A stretch of DNA of 64,000 nt, from contig NZ_OY781616.1 in the NCBI RefSeq assembly GCF_963677005.1, positions 627,501 to 691,500 of the forward strand, read 5' to 3'. Both the position numbers and the translations under genes were made by a program. This document shows positions 17,028 through 25,517 of the stretch, piece by piece. The notes beneath the pieces were generated by a model. That model saw only the letters and a program-made list of their open reading frames with translations. It made no database searches and was not told where the DNA came from. This stretch comes from Maridesulfovibrio sp. (GTDB lineage: Bacteria; Desulfobacterota; Desulfovibrionia; Desulfovibrionales; Desulfovibrionaceae). The stretch's first letter is position 1. Each line of letters starts with the position of its first letter.

Positions 17028-18905
17028 TTGAGAAAAAGTACGATCATAATCATTTTTCTGCTGACGGTTGCAGTGTCGCGACTGTTTTACTCCGTTCCAT
17101 TTGCCTCTGCTGTGGAAGATACCGTTGCGGCCGCTCAAAAAAATGAATTGATCTGGACTGTCCGTGTAGCTTCTTTCAAGGATGCCGACAGTGCCTGGGC
17201 TTTGGTGGATTACCTTGAAACCGAAGGGTTCAAGGCTGTTCTGGTGCGTCTTTTCGATTCCTCCGGGAAAATGTGGCGGGTGGTCCAGATAGGGGATTAC
17301 CCGACCAGAGGACAGGCCCGTGCCGCCGGAAAGGTTTTCGGCAAAAAAACAGGGCTTGATTATGTGGTCCGCTCCATGTCTGCCGAGCTGCTGGAAAAAC
17401 GCAGGGCGGCATCCAGAACCGTTCCGTTGCCGGAGAATCCGATGCTGCAGGACGGCGGAGGCGCTGCCGGGAATGGAGGGGGGCCGGTTGCACCTGTTGC
17501 CGGTGCCGATTTAAAGGGCGCGCCGGAAGACCTTTTTTATGAACTCAATCAGCGCGATGTTCTGCAGGCCATGTCCGAGCAGATGCAGGATGTTTTGCTG
17601 GCCCGGATCATGATCAGGCGCGGGTTCACTTCACAGGGGCTGCGGATATATGAAAAACTGCTCAAAATTTATCCCGGAGATTTTGACCTGCGGGAAGAGT
17701 ATATCGGAGTGCTGCTTGATAATCAGGAGGTAGACAAGGCCGCCATGCTGATAAACGCCTGGCTGCGCGATGATCCTTCCTCAGCCTCGGCTTTGCGGCT
17801 TGAAGCAAGGCTGCGTCTGCTGACCGGAGATTACGAGCAGCAGCAGGATACCCTCGGTTACCTGCTGCGCCTGCGTCCCGGAGATACCGATTCCATTTCT
17901 GCCAAAGCTTACGGCAGGCAGGATGCCGGGGACTGGCTCGGTGCCATAAAATCCTTTTCCGAATTGATAGACAGGGAACCGGACAACTCTGATGCCCGGC
18001 AGGCTCTTTCCGGGTTGCTGATGCAGCGCAGGCCGCAGCTTGAACTTACACCCAGTGTCTATCTGCAACCGAATGACACCATAACAACCACCATGGGCGG
18101 GAATTTCGCCATGCAGCTTGATAACCTGACCCGTGGTGAAGTCTATTATTCCAACACCGGAATCTATCGACCGGCCGGAGTGGGAATAGATAAAATAGAC
18201 AAGGACGTTAATCAGTTGGCGTTCATTTTCAAGAGAGAGATTACCCGTACTTTCATCGCTGTTGCCGGGATCGGCGCGCATGACGGAACTGCCTCCGGCT
18301 TATCCGGTACTGCAGGATTTGACTGGCGGGTGCATGCTCCGGGAACCCTTTCCTTCATGGTTGATTATGCCGACCCGTGGCTGGATGAACCTTCCGCCGC
18401 CAATTACAAAGGGCAGTACAATCAGCTTTCCCTGACCTATAACGGGTTTTATGATGATACGTGGGGGCTGTTTTTCAATGGGCAATACCGGCAGTACACC
18501 CTGAACGAGGACCGTTTATACGGGCACCGGGGAGTTCTCAACGTAATCCTTACCCGCAGGCTGCTTTCCGACCCGGATGTTTTTGTTTCATATTCCTTTT
18601 ACCGGTCCAAATTCAAATATGAGGACAGTACCTATACCCCGGTGGAAATCGTGCCCAATGAAGCCATCCACACCATCAGCACCAGCTTCAGCAAGTCTCT
18701 GTGTGATGTGATTGTCATAGAGGCTTCCGGAGGTGTGCGTGCGGATGAATTCAAAACAAGCCTCAGTTATTTCGGCGGTCCGTCCCTGAGTCTGCGGCTC
18801 GGTCGTTTTGAATTCAACACCGGCTATGAATACAGCAGTGATTCCGGTCAGGTCGGTGGCGGGGAGACTCAGTTGATAAGGGGAGGATTGAAGTTTGTCT
18901 TTTAA
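17028..18905 (+). CDS. pelB: PelB export half: SPOR-TPR-outer-membrane beta-barrel protein
   Basis: A 625-aa exported protein. It begins at TTG, five bases after the previous stop, with its own signal peptide (hydrophobic core IIIIFLLTVAVSRLF). Order of parts: a SPOR domain at about residues 40-115 (WTVRVASFKDADSAWALVDYL, then WRVVQIGDYPTRGQARAAG); a Pro/Gly linker; two or three TPRs (about 175-340); then about 280 residues of alternating beta-strands ending in GGLKFVF with a terminal Phe, as for outer-membrane barrels. It fits the Pel exit channel. SPOR domains bind peptidoglycan glycan strands lacking stem peptides, which is not part of the Pseudomonas PelB description that I know. Confidence 0.85.
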   Translation: MRKSTIIIIFLLTVAVSRLFYSVPFASAVEDTVAAAQKNELIWTVRVASFKDADSAWALVDYLETEGFKAVLVRLFDSSGKMWRVVQIGDYPTRGQARAAGKVFGKKTGLDYVVRSMSAELLEKRRAASRTVPLPENPMLQDGGGAAGNGGGPVAPVAGADLKGAPEDLFYELNQRDVLQAMSEQMQDVLLARIMIRRGFTSQGLRIYEKLLKIYPGDFDLREEYIGVLLDNQEVDKAAMLINAWLRDDPSSASALRLEARLRLLTGDYEQQQDTLGYLLRLRPGDTDSISAKAYGRQDAGDWLGAIKSFSELIDREPDNSDARQALSGLLMQRRPQLELTPSVYLQPNDTITTTMGGNFAMQLDNLTRGEVYYSNTGIYRPAGVGIDKIDKDVNQLAFIFKREITRTFIAVAGIGAHDGTASGLSGTAGFDWRVHAPGTLSFMVDYADPWLDEPSAANYKGQYNQLSLTYNGFYDDTWGLFFNGQYRQYTLNEDRLYGHRGVLNVILTRRLLSDPDVFVSYSFYRSKFKYEDSTYTPVEIVPNEAIHTISTSFSKSLCDVIVIEASGGVRADEFKTSLSYFGGPSLSLRLGRFEFNTGYEYSSDSGQVGGGETQLIRGGLKFVF

Positions 18906-18961
18906 TCTGAATATTCACGGCAGTTATTTCCGAAACCGTAGTTACGGCAAGGCGGAGAGGC

Positions 18962-20371
18962 ATGTTTAAAGAGAAAGCGCTAAATCAAAAATTCGGGCTT
19001 TCAAAATATTTTGAGGTCTTGCTCGGACTGGTGACCATTACTGCGGTCAACATCATTTTCTGGCGTAGCGATCCCGGATTCATCAACGTTTCTCCGCATC
19101 CTTTCTGGCTGGTGGTTCTGCTTGTGGCTGTTCGTTACGGATTCGTCGGCGGGGCTTTTGCCGGCGGGGTGTCCGGATTGATTTTTTTCGGTTTCAAACT
19201 CATCTCCATACCTGAGCTTGATCTTGCCGACTTCAAGTCCTTGGCCATGTGGGGAAAACCGGTTCTTTTTTTTCTTGTCGGAGTTATTATCGGCGAGATG
19301 CGCCAGTTGCAGATCAAGGAATACGAAGAACTGAGCGAAACCTGCGATACATACAAGGATGCTTTTGAAAAGATAAAAGTAAAATTCGATGTACTCAGTG
19401 AGGCCAAGCAGGAAGTGGATACTCGGATCCTGTCGCAGGAAAGTACATTGGGAACCTTGTATGAAGCGGCTCAGGGTTTGAGAAGCCTGAGCATTGACAG
19501 CATTTATCCGGCGGTGTTGGAAATCCTGCGGGATTTCATGGATGTTGAGGAGTGTTCAATTTATCTTCTGGAGGGGGATGAATTCAGGATGGATACTGCC
19601 ATAAGGCACGGGAAAGGATATCTGCCCGATGTTGTTCCTTTCGGGGAAGGCTTGATGAGTCTTGCCGCAAGCAGCAAAAGGTCCGTTTCCATCCGCGATG
19701 TAGCCGATACCGATAGCATGCCGGGAGGGATAATAATTTCAGCTCCCATACTGGCGGATAACCAGAGGCATGTCGTGGGGGTGGTCAACGTAGAGAAAAT
19801 GCCTTTTCTCAAGTTCACCAGTGATTCTGTCCGGGTAGCCGGTCTTGTTGCCGACTGGTGCGGCAGCAGCGTCGAGAACGCCACCGTTTTTGCCGCAACC
19901 AAACACAAGCTTATCGCCGATGAGTCCATTGACGCCTATACGTATGAATATTTTAAGAGAAGGCTCAAAGAGGAGTTTGTGCGTGCCCGGCGCTATGAGC
20001 TTGACCTTTCACTTATCATGCTTGAGTTTCCAGGGCTTTCCAATGCGTCCGATGAAGGGCGGGATGAAGTCCTGATGGCTTTCAGCATGATTCTGAAGAG
20101 CCAGATACGTGAAATAGATATCCTTTTCATCAGCGACAAGCCGGGATCATTTTATCTTATTCTGCCGACGACCCCTTCGTCCGGAGCGAGAGTTGTAGTC
20201 AACAATATTCTCAATTCCTTTAAGGCCTTAAGCGTTATGGCTTTTGAGACCGACCAGAACCTTGTGGAGCTGCGGGCCGGTGTGGCCGGTTATTTTCCCG
20301 GTATGGAAGATCCGATGGAAATGGTCAAGGCGGTACAGGAGGATGTTATAAGTGTCCTTTTTGCGGAGTAA
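18962..20371 (+). CDS. pelD: PelD: membrane c-di-GMP receptor with GAF and degenerate GGDEF domains
   Basis: A 469-aa protein. GGAG lies 4-5 bases before the ATG. Parts in order: a membrane domain with about four helices (residues 15-115), a coiled coil (about 118-160), a GAF domain (about 170-325), and a GGDEF-fold domain (about 330-469). The diguanylate cyclase active site is lost: where GGDEF should be there is DKPGSF. The upstream RxxD inhibitory-site motif is kept (Arg383-Glu-Ile-Asp386). This matches PelD, which binds c-di-GMP at that site and switches on Pel polymerisation by PelF. Regulation of this locus by c-di-GMP follows from that. Confidence 0.9.
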   Translation: MFKEKALNQKFGLSKYFEVLLGLVTITAVNIIFWRSDPGFINVSPHPFWLVVLLVAVRYGFVGGAFAGGVSGLIFFGFKLISIPELDLADFKSLAMWGKPVLFFLVGVIIGEMRQLQIKEYEELSETCDTYKDAFEKIKVKFDVLSEAKQEVDTRILSQESTLGTLYEAAQGLRSLSIDSIYPAVLEILRDFMDVEECSIYLLEGDEFRMDTAIRHGKGYLPDVVPFGEGLMSLAASSKRSVSIRDVADTDSMPGGIIISAPILADNQRHVVGVVNVEKMPFLKFTSDSVRVAGLVADWCGSSVENATVFAATKHKLIADESIDAYTYEYFKRRLKEEFVRARRYELDLSLIMLEFPGLSNASDEGRDEVLMAFSMILKSQIREIDILFISDKPGSFYLILPTTPSSGARVVVNNILNSFKALSVMAFETDQNLVELRAGVAGYFPGMEDPMEMVKAVQEDVISVLFAE

Positions 20372-21467
20372 GGTTGTAAGGGCTGCCCGCATCAAGCTGG
20401 CCTTTGCTTTTGTCGCCGCCTACATTTTCGAGGCTGCTGCGCTTGCTCTTTACCTGTTGAGGGGGGAAGGATCATATTTCATTTACGTGGCGCTGGCTGC
20501 ACATGTAATTTCCGCCTTTTCTTTTGTCCTTTTTACGACTGCAAAACCGAGGGCCCTGCCGGGAATAGGTTTTTATTATCCCAGACTGGCGGCTCTGTTC
20601 ACATTGTTTATGCCTGTTCTCGGCCTTGTCGGTATTTCCGTGACCCTTTTCGTAGGAAAGGTCTGGATGAAGAGTCACGGGCTGGCCGAGGAATACCGGG
20701 AAAAATCGTATGAGGGCCGCGTTGTGGATGTGGACCTTCCCACGGATATTACCGAATTTCTGTACGATGAGGTTGATGTCCATCCCATAGCGGATATTCT
20801 GGCCGGAGATGATGTCGGCATGAAGCGGGGGGCAGTCAACCTGTTGCGGCGAATCGGGTCTGCTGAGGCTGTAAAACTGTTGCGAAAGTGCCTTTCCGAT
20901 GAAAATTCTGAAGTCCGTTTTTATGCCCACACGGCGCTGACCAGGCTGGAAGAGGATTATGCCGAGTCCATGGACAAGGCCAGGTTCCGGGTCCAGCGTT
21001 ATGAGAGTGCTTCGGCTTATGCCGAGCTTGGCTCCACTTATCGCAATTATTCCCGCAGCGGACTGCCGGAAAGAAATATGCAGGAGCAGGCTATGAATTT
21101 TGCCTGCGGTTCCTGGGAAACCGCTGTTGAAAAGGACCCTGAAAATCAGGACTATAAACTTCGTCTTGCTGAATGCATGTGTGAAAGCGGACGATATCCG
21201 CAAGCCTTTGATATCTACAAGGAAACGGTACATTTTCCTGATCTGGAACTGGAATCGCTGCTCGGTATCTGCAGAGTCTTTTTTGAGCAGGGTAATTTCA
21301 TAGCTCTTTACAGGCAGGTTCTTGATATGCGGAGCAAGCCTGCTCCTGTTTCCTCTGATCCTTTCAAACTCGGTTCTTATAATTTCTGGCTTTCGTTTTT
21401 TGACGTAGAAGAAGATGAGCAGGATGAACTGCCTGATGATTTTGATACTGATGGAGTTGTTTTATGA
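20352..21467 (+). CDS. pelE: PelE: membrane protein with helical-repeat cytoplasmic domain
   Basis: A 371-aa protein starting at GTG, with AGGAGG 9 bases upstream and a 20-base overlap with pelD. Two or three N-terminal membrane helices (about 15-110) are followed by an alpha-helical cytoplasmic region. This region holds a HEAT-like stretch (GAVNLLRRIGSAEAVKLLRK, about 155-200) and TPR-like helices (about 220-330), as in PelE. The tail is acidic. PelE is part of the PelD-PelE-PelG inner-membrane complex that recruits the polymerase PelF. Position and overlap with both neighbours strengthen the call, since PelE is poorly conserved in sequence. Confidence 0.84.
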   Translation: MSFLRSKVVRAARIKLAFAFVAAYIFEAAALALYLLRGEGSYFIYVALAAHVISAFSFVLFTTAKPRALPGIGFYYPRLAALFTLFMPVLGLVGISVTLFVGKVWMKSHGLAEEYREKSYEGRVVDVDLPTDITEFLYDEVDVHPIADILAGDDVGMKRGAVNLLRRIGSAEAVKLLRKCLSDENSEVRFYAHTALTRLEEDYAESMDKARFRVQRYESASAYAELGSTYRNYSRSGLPERNMQEQAMNFACGSWETAVEKDPENQDYKLRLAECMCESGRYPQAFDIYKETVHFPDLELESLLGICRVFFEQGNFIALYRQVLDMRSKPAPVSSDPFKLGSYNFWLSFFDVEEDEQDELPDDFDTDGVVL

Positions 21468-22981
21468 GTGCCGGGGAACAGAAAGATCAGGTTTACGATG
21501 TCTGCCTGCTGCTGGAGGGAACTTATCCTTTTGTAGCCGGTGGTGTTTCCACCTGGATTCATAACCTGATCAAGGGCATGCCAGAACTGAAATTTACTGC
21601 GGTATGCATACTGGCCTCTTCAAAGGAAAAAGCAGAGTACCGATATGACGTTCCCGACAACTTTGCTGATCCTAAGATCATATACCTGCATGATAAAGTT
21701 GAGATAAAGAGGAGCTTTTTCAATCGTATTTCCGCCGCTGACATGGAGAAGCTGCGCAAGTTTCATTACCGGCTGGATCGTAATGAACTGGATATGATGC
21801 TTGATATTGTGAAGTCTTTCAGGGATGGCCGGTATCCGTTATCAGAACTGTTTCATGGCAAGAGGGCTTGGGATTTGCTTGTGGAACGCTACAAGCCGCA
21901 GGTAAATCAGGAATCCTTCATCGACTATTTCTGGACTTTTCGTTTTACCCATCTTCCCATTTTCAAAATGCTGCCTCTGGACCTGCCCAAGGCACGGGTC
22001 TACCATACAATTTCCACCGGTTATGCCGGGCTGCTGGGGGTTGTGGCCAGGATCATGACCGGACGCCCGCTGCTGCTTACGGAACATGGAATATACGTTA
22101 AAGAACGCAAAATCGAGATTTCACAGGCCGAATGGGTTTACCGCAAGGAGGACGAACGGCTGCGGGTGGAGAGCAAGCTGGGAGCTTTCCAGACATTCTG
22201 GATACGCATGTTCGAGCAGTTGGGCAGGCTGTGTTATGATTACTCTTCGGCCATTTTCACTTTGTACGAAGGAAACAGACAGTTGGAGATTCAGGAAGGG
22301 GCGGACCCGGACAAAATAACCATTATTCCCAATGGAATAAATCTGCAGAATTTTCTTGGGCTCAGGCCTGTGGATCACGATTACGCAGGGCAGACCGAGT
22401 TTGCGATCGGCTTTGTGGGCAGGGTGGTCCCGATCAAGGATGTGAAGACATTTTTGCGTGCAATCAGAATAGTTTGCGCTAAAATTGACAAATTGAAGGT
22501 TTTTATAATGGGCCCCACCGAGGAAGATGAGGAATACTACGAGGAATGCGTCAACCTCGCCAGCCTTCTGCACCTCGAAGATGTTGTGGAGTTCACTGGC
22601 AAGGTCCGGGTGACGGATTATCTGCCCAGGCTTGATCTGATTGTACTTACCAGCATCAGCGAGGCTCAGCCTCTGGTTATCATGGAAGCCAATTGTGCCG
22701 GTGTTCCGGCCGTGGCTTCGGATGTGGGTTCCTGCAGGGAGCTGCTTGAGGGGCGGACTGTGGCCGACCAGTCGTTAGGACCGTCCGGGATTGTTACCAA
22801 GGTGGCTGATCCGGGAGATACCGGAGAGGCAATTTTAAGGATACTGACCAGCCCCATTCTGCGCCAGCGGATGTCGCGGGCCGGCATCGAGAGGGTGAAG
22901 ACTTTCTATAAGGAATCCGATCTCAATGAGAAGTATCTGGGCATTTATAAGGACTACGGCGCAATGGATGATCTGGAGTAG
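21464..22981 (+). CDS. pelF: PelF: cytoplasmic GT4 glycosyltransferase (Pel polymerase)
   Basis: A 505-aa protein, the normal PelF length, starting at an ATGA overlap with the pelE stop. It is a GT-B enzyme: N-terminal glycine loop EGTYPFVAGGVSTWIHNLIKG, mid-region TEHGIYVKERKIEI (a strongly PelF-like stretch), IPNGINLQNF, the sugar-nucleotide domain GFVGRVVPIKDVKTFLRAI, and the acceptor/nucleotide helix SISEAQPLVIMEANCAGVP with the E-x7-E motif. It polymerises UDP-linked N-acetylhexosamine into Pel on the cytoplasmic face under PelD control. This is the most confidently recognised gene of the cluster. Confidence 0.95.
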   Translation: MSAGEQKDQVYDVCLLLEGTYPFVAGGVSTWIHNLIKGMPELKFTAVCILASSKEKAEYRYDVPDNFADPKIIYLHDKVEIKRSFFNRISAADMEKLRKFHYRLDRNELDMMLDIVKSFRDGRYPLSELFHGKRAWDLLVERYKPQVNQESFIDYFWTFRFTHLPIFKMLPLDLPKARVYHTISTGYAGLLGVVARIMTGRPLLLTEHGIYVKERKIEISQAEWVYRKEDERLRVESKLGAFQTFWIRMFEQLGRLCYDYSSAIFTLYEGNRQLEIQEGADPDKITIIPNGINLQNFLGLRPVDHDYAGQTEFAIGFVGRVVPIKDVKTFLRAIRIVCAKIDKLKVFIMGPTEEDEEYYEECVNLASLLHLEDVVEFTGKVRVTDYLPRLDLIVLTSISEAQPLVIMEANCAGVPAVASDVGSCRELLEGRTVADQSLGPSGIVTKVADPGDTGEAILRILTSPILRQRMSRAGIERVKTFYKESDLNEKYLGIYKDYGAMDDLE

Positions 22982-22984
22982 CAT

Positions 22985-24355
22985 ATGGCCGGAATAGGAT
23001 TTGAACTCAGAAAGATGCTGCGCAAGGACAGTTACCTTGCCGAGATGTCCGCCTATCTTTATGCGGCAATGGTTTCTTCCGGTCCGTGGCTGATGAGCGT
23101 GCTTTGCCTGGCTGTACTGGGGCTCTATTCCTATTCCGGGTTTTCCCGGCTGGATCAGGATATTTTCAGAACGACCATTGTGTATGTATACGCATTCACT
23201 CTCATTTATGTCGGGTTCATTCAGCTGGTTGTAACCAGATATCTGGCCGACAGATTTTACCTCAACGATACGAAATCAACCATGACGGCTTTCTGGACCG
23301 GATCGTTGATTGTTCTGGCTATAGGTGCCGTCATCGGTGGCGGCGGAATATGGTTTTTCGAGTTGCCGATGACCTATAAGATTATAGCCGTGGTTCTTTT
23401 CCTTATTGTGGCCATGATCTGGATGGCCATGATATTTCTTTCCGCTGTCAAGGATTTCAGCTCCATTGTGCAGGCTTTCGCTATCGGCACCAGTGTCAGT
23501 GTGGGGGGAGCTTTTTTTCTTTATCCGATAATGGGGCTGGATGGATACCTGCTTGGCTACACAGTGGGGCAGGCCGTGATATTCTTCTGGCTGCTGGCCA
23601 GACTGCTGGCCGAATTCCCTGCCGGAAGGGTCTGGGACCCGGCAATGCTTACCTATTTTATAAAATACTGGGAGCTTGCACTTATCGGTCTGTTTTTCAA
23701 TATGGCCATATGGATTGATAAGATCCTGTTCTGGTTTGCTCCGGATTCCCGTATGGTGGTGCCGTACCTGCGTACTCATAACATGTACGAAGGGCCTATC
23801 TTTTTCGCCTATCTGACCATTGTTCCTTCACTGGCCATTTTTCTGGTCAAGGTGGAAACAAATTTTTATGAGCACTATCACGATTATTTCGCCAAAATTG
23901 TTTCCAAAAAAGATTTCTCCAGCATCATGGAAGAGAAAAAGGCTATGATTTCCATGCTGCGTGAAAGCCTGCGCGAAATTCTTATTATACAGGGAGCATT
24001 GACCGGGCTGTGCATATTCATGGCTCCGGAGTTTATAGCCACAGTGGGGCTTTCCCCATTGCAGAAACCGCTGCTTCAGGTTGCGCTGGTCGGATCGCTG
24101 CTTCAGGTGCTGCTTTCCGTTGCCGTAATTATCCTTTTCTACTTTGACCTTCGCAAGGAAGTACTGGCTGTTACACTTGTTTTTCTGTTCAGCAATGCCG
24201 GGCTCAGCTGGCTTTCCATCCAGCTTGGTTTCACTTTTTACGGCTACGGTTATTGCTATTCCTGCCTTATTTCTCTTATGTGCGCTTTTTTCCTTGTTTC
24301 GAAAAGTGTGGATAATCTGGAATATATAACTTTTTCCAGTCAGCCGTTGGCTTGA
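22985..24355 (+). CDS. pelG: PelG: inner-membrane polysaccharide transporter of the Pel system
   Basis: A 456-aa, 12-helix membrane protein of the MOP/polysaccharide-flippase type. The opening GIGFELRKMLRKDSYLAE followed by SSGPWLMSVLCL is characteristic of PelG. It starts at an ATG 4 bases after the pelF stop. With PelD and PelE it forms the synthase complex that moves the growing chain across the inner membrane. Confidence 0.94.
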   Translation: MAGIGFELRKMLRKDSYLAEMSAYLYAAMVSSGPWLMSVLCLAVLGLYSYSGFSRLDQDIFRTTIVYVYAFTLIYVGFIQLVVTRYLADRFYLNDTKSTMTAFWTGSLIVLAIGAVIGGGGIWFFELPMTYKIIAVVLFLIVAMIWMAMIFLSAVKDFSSIVQAFAIGTSVSVGGAFFLYPIMGLDGYLLGYTVGQAVIFFWLLARLLAEFPAGRVWDPAMLTYFIKYWELALIGLFFNMAIWIDKILFWFAPDSRMVVPYLRTHNMYEGPIFFAYLTIVPSLAIFLVKVETNFYEHYHDYFAKIVSKKDFSSIMEEKKAMISMLRESLREILIIQGALTGLCIFMAPEFIATVGLSPLQKPLLQVALVGSLLQVLLSVAVIILFYFDLRKEVLAVTLVFLFSNAGLSWLSIQLGFTFYGYGYCYSCLISLMCAFFLVSKSVDNLEYITFSSQPLA

Positions 24356-24378
24356 TGTTTTTGTCGGGGAGGACAGAA

Positions 24379-25344
24379 ATGGATAAGAAAACGTGTCTTG
24401 TTACCGGATGTGCCGGGTTTGTCGGGAGTCATTTGACAGCCGCCCTGCTTGCTGCCGGGCATGATGTAGTGGGTGTGGACAATTTTTTTACCGGTTATGA
24501 GCACAATATGGCCGGATTCAGGGATCACCCCGGATTCGAGTTTCACGAAGTCTCGATCACCGAAAAAGGCCTGCTTGAAAGATTCAAAGACAACCACCCG
24601 GAGCTTGACGTGGTCTTCCAATTGGCTGCCATCGTAAGTGTTCCGTATTCTGTTGAACATCCAGAGTTGACCATGGAGGTCAATTTCGAGGCCAATGAGC
24701 GTATGCACGCTTCGGCACGGAAGCTCGGGATGCGTGGATTTGTTTTCGCCGGATCGGCAGCAGAGTACGGAGAAGAGGACAGGCTGCCGGTCAGGGAAGA
24801 GTATGCGGATGAGGCAACCCAACTGAGTCCGTACGGAATTGCCAAGTACAAATCATCTTTTTTGATAGAGGCGAGCGGTTTCGGATGCTCCTTGCGGTTT
24901 TTCAACATTTTCGGTCCACGGCAGGACCCGACCAGCCAGTACAGTGGTGTTATATCAAAGTTTGTGGACTTCGGGCTTGCCGGGAAGAATATGGTGATTT
25001 TCGGGGACGGAGAACAGACCAGAGATTTTATTTACGTGGACGATGTGGTCAGCGCTTATCTTATTGCCGCAGGTCTGGACAGCGAGGGCCGCGGCCCACT
25101 GACCGGAATTTACAACGTGGGGACCGGAAGCAGTATTTCCGTGCTCCGTCTGGCCGGTATAGTGGCAAAGCTGACTTCCGCTCCTACGGAAATCGAGTTC
25201 CGCCCGGAACGAGCAGGGGATATCAAACATTCGTACGCTGATGTGACCAGAATTACGGGCAAGGGGTTCAAGGCGGAGGTCCCGTTTGAAGATGGCCTTG
25301 CCCGGACTGTTCGCTGGGCGGCCGATGAGTCCGGCAAGGATTGA
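24379..25344 (+). CDS. pelX: NAD-dependent UDP-sugar 4-epimerase, PelX-like
   Basis: A 321-aa extended short-chain dehydrogenase. The Rossmann motif GCAGFVGSH is near the N-terminus, with acidic NAD-binding VDN after strand 2. The catalytic Y-x3-K is in SPYGIAKYK. The start is ATG 24379 with GGGAGG 6 bases upstream, not the upstream TTG that is still in frame. It follows pelG by 23 bases. PelX is known in several pel clusters as a UDP-GlcNAc C4-epimerase that supplies UDP-GalNAc. The same role is inferred here. A specificity for UDP-Glc or uronic acids cannot be excluded from sequence alone, and the window has a separate GalE. Confidence 0.82.
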   Translation: MDKKTCLVTGCAGFVGSHLTAALLAAGHDVVGVDNFFTGYEHNMAGFRDHPGFEFHEVSITEKGLLERFKDNHPELDVVFQLAAIVSVPYSVEHPELTMEVNFEANERMHASARKLGMRGFVFAGSAAEYGEEDRLPVREEYADEATQLSPYGIAKYKSSFLIEASGFGCSLRFFNIFGPRQDPTSQYSGVISKFVDFGLAGKNMVIFGDGEQTRDFIYVDDVVSAYLIAAGLDSEGRGPLTGIYNVGTGSSISVLRLAGIVAKLTSAPTEIEFRPERAGDIKHSYADVTRITGKGFKAEVPFEDGLARTVRWAADESGKD

Positions 25345-25517
25345 TTTTAGCCGGTTCCGTTTGCGTTCTGCATCTGTCCTATCAAGACCGGCAACGATTT
25401 TTCCGGCTGGCAGTCGGTCTGTATTTCTGACCTGTTAAACACTGTTCAGCGCAATTTTTCCTTTATTATGTGCTGTTTAGCTGATGAACGCAGCCATATC
25501 TACAAAAGGTTTATTTG

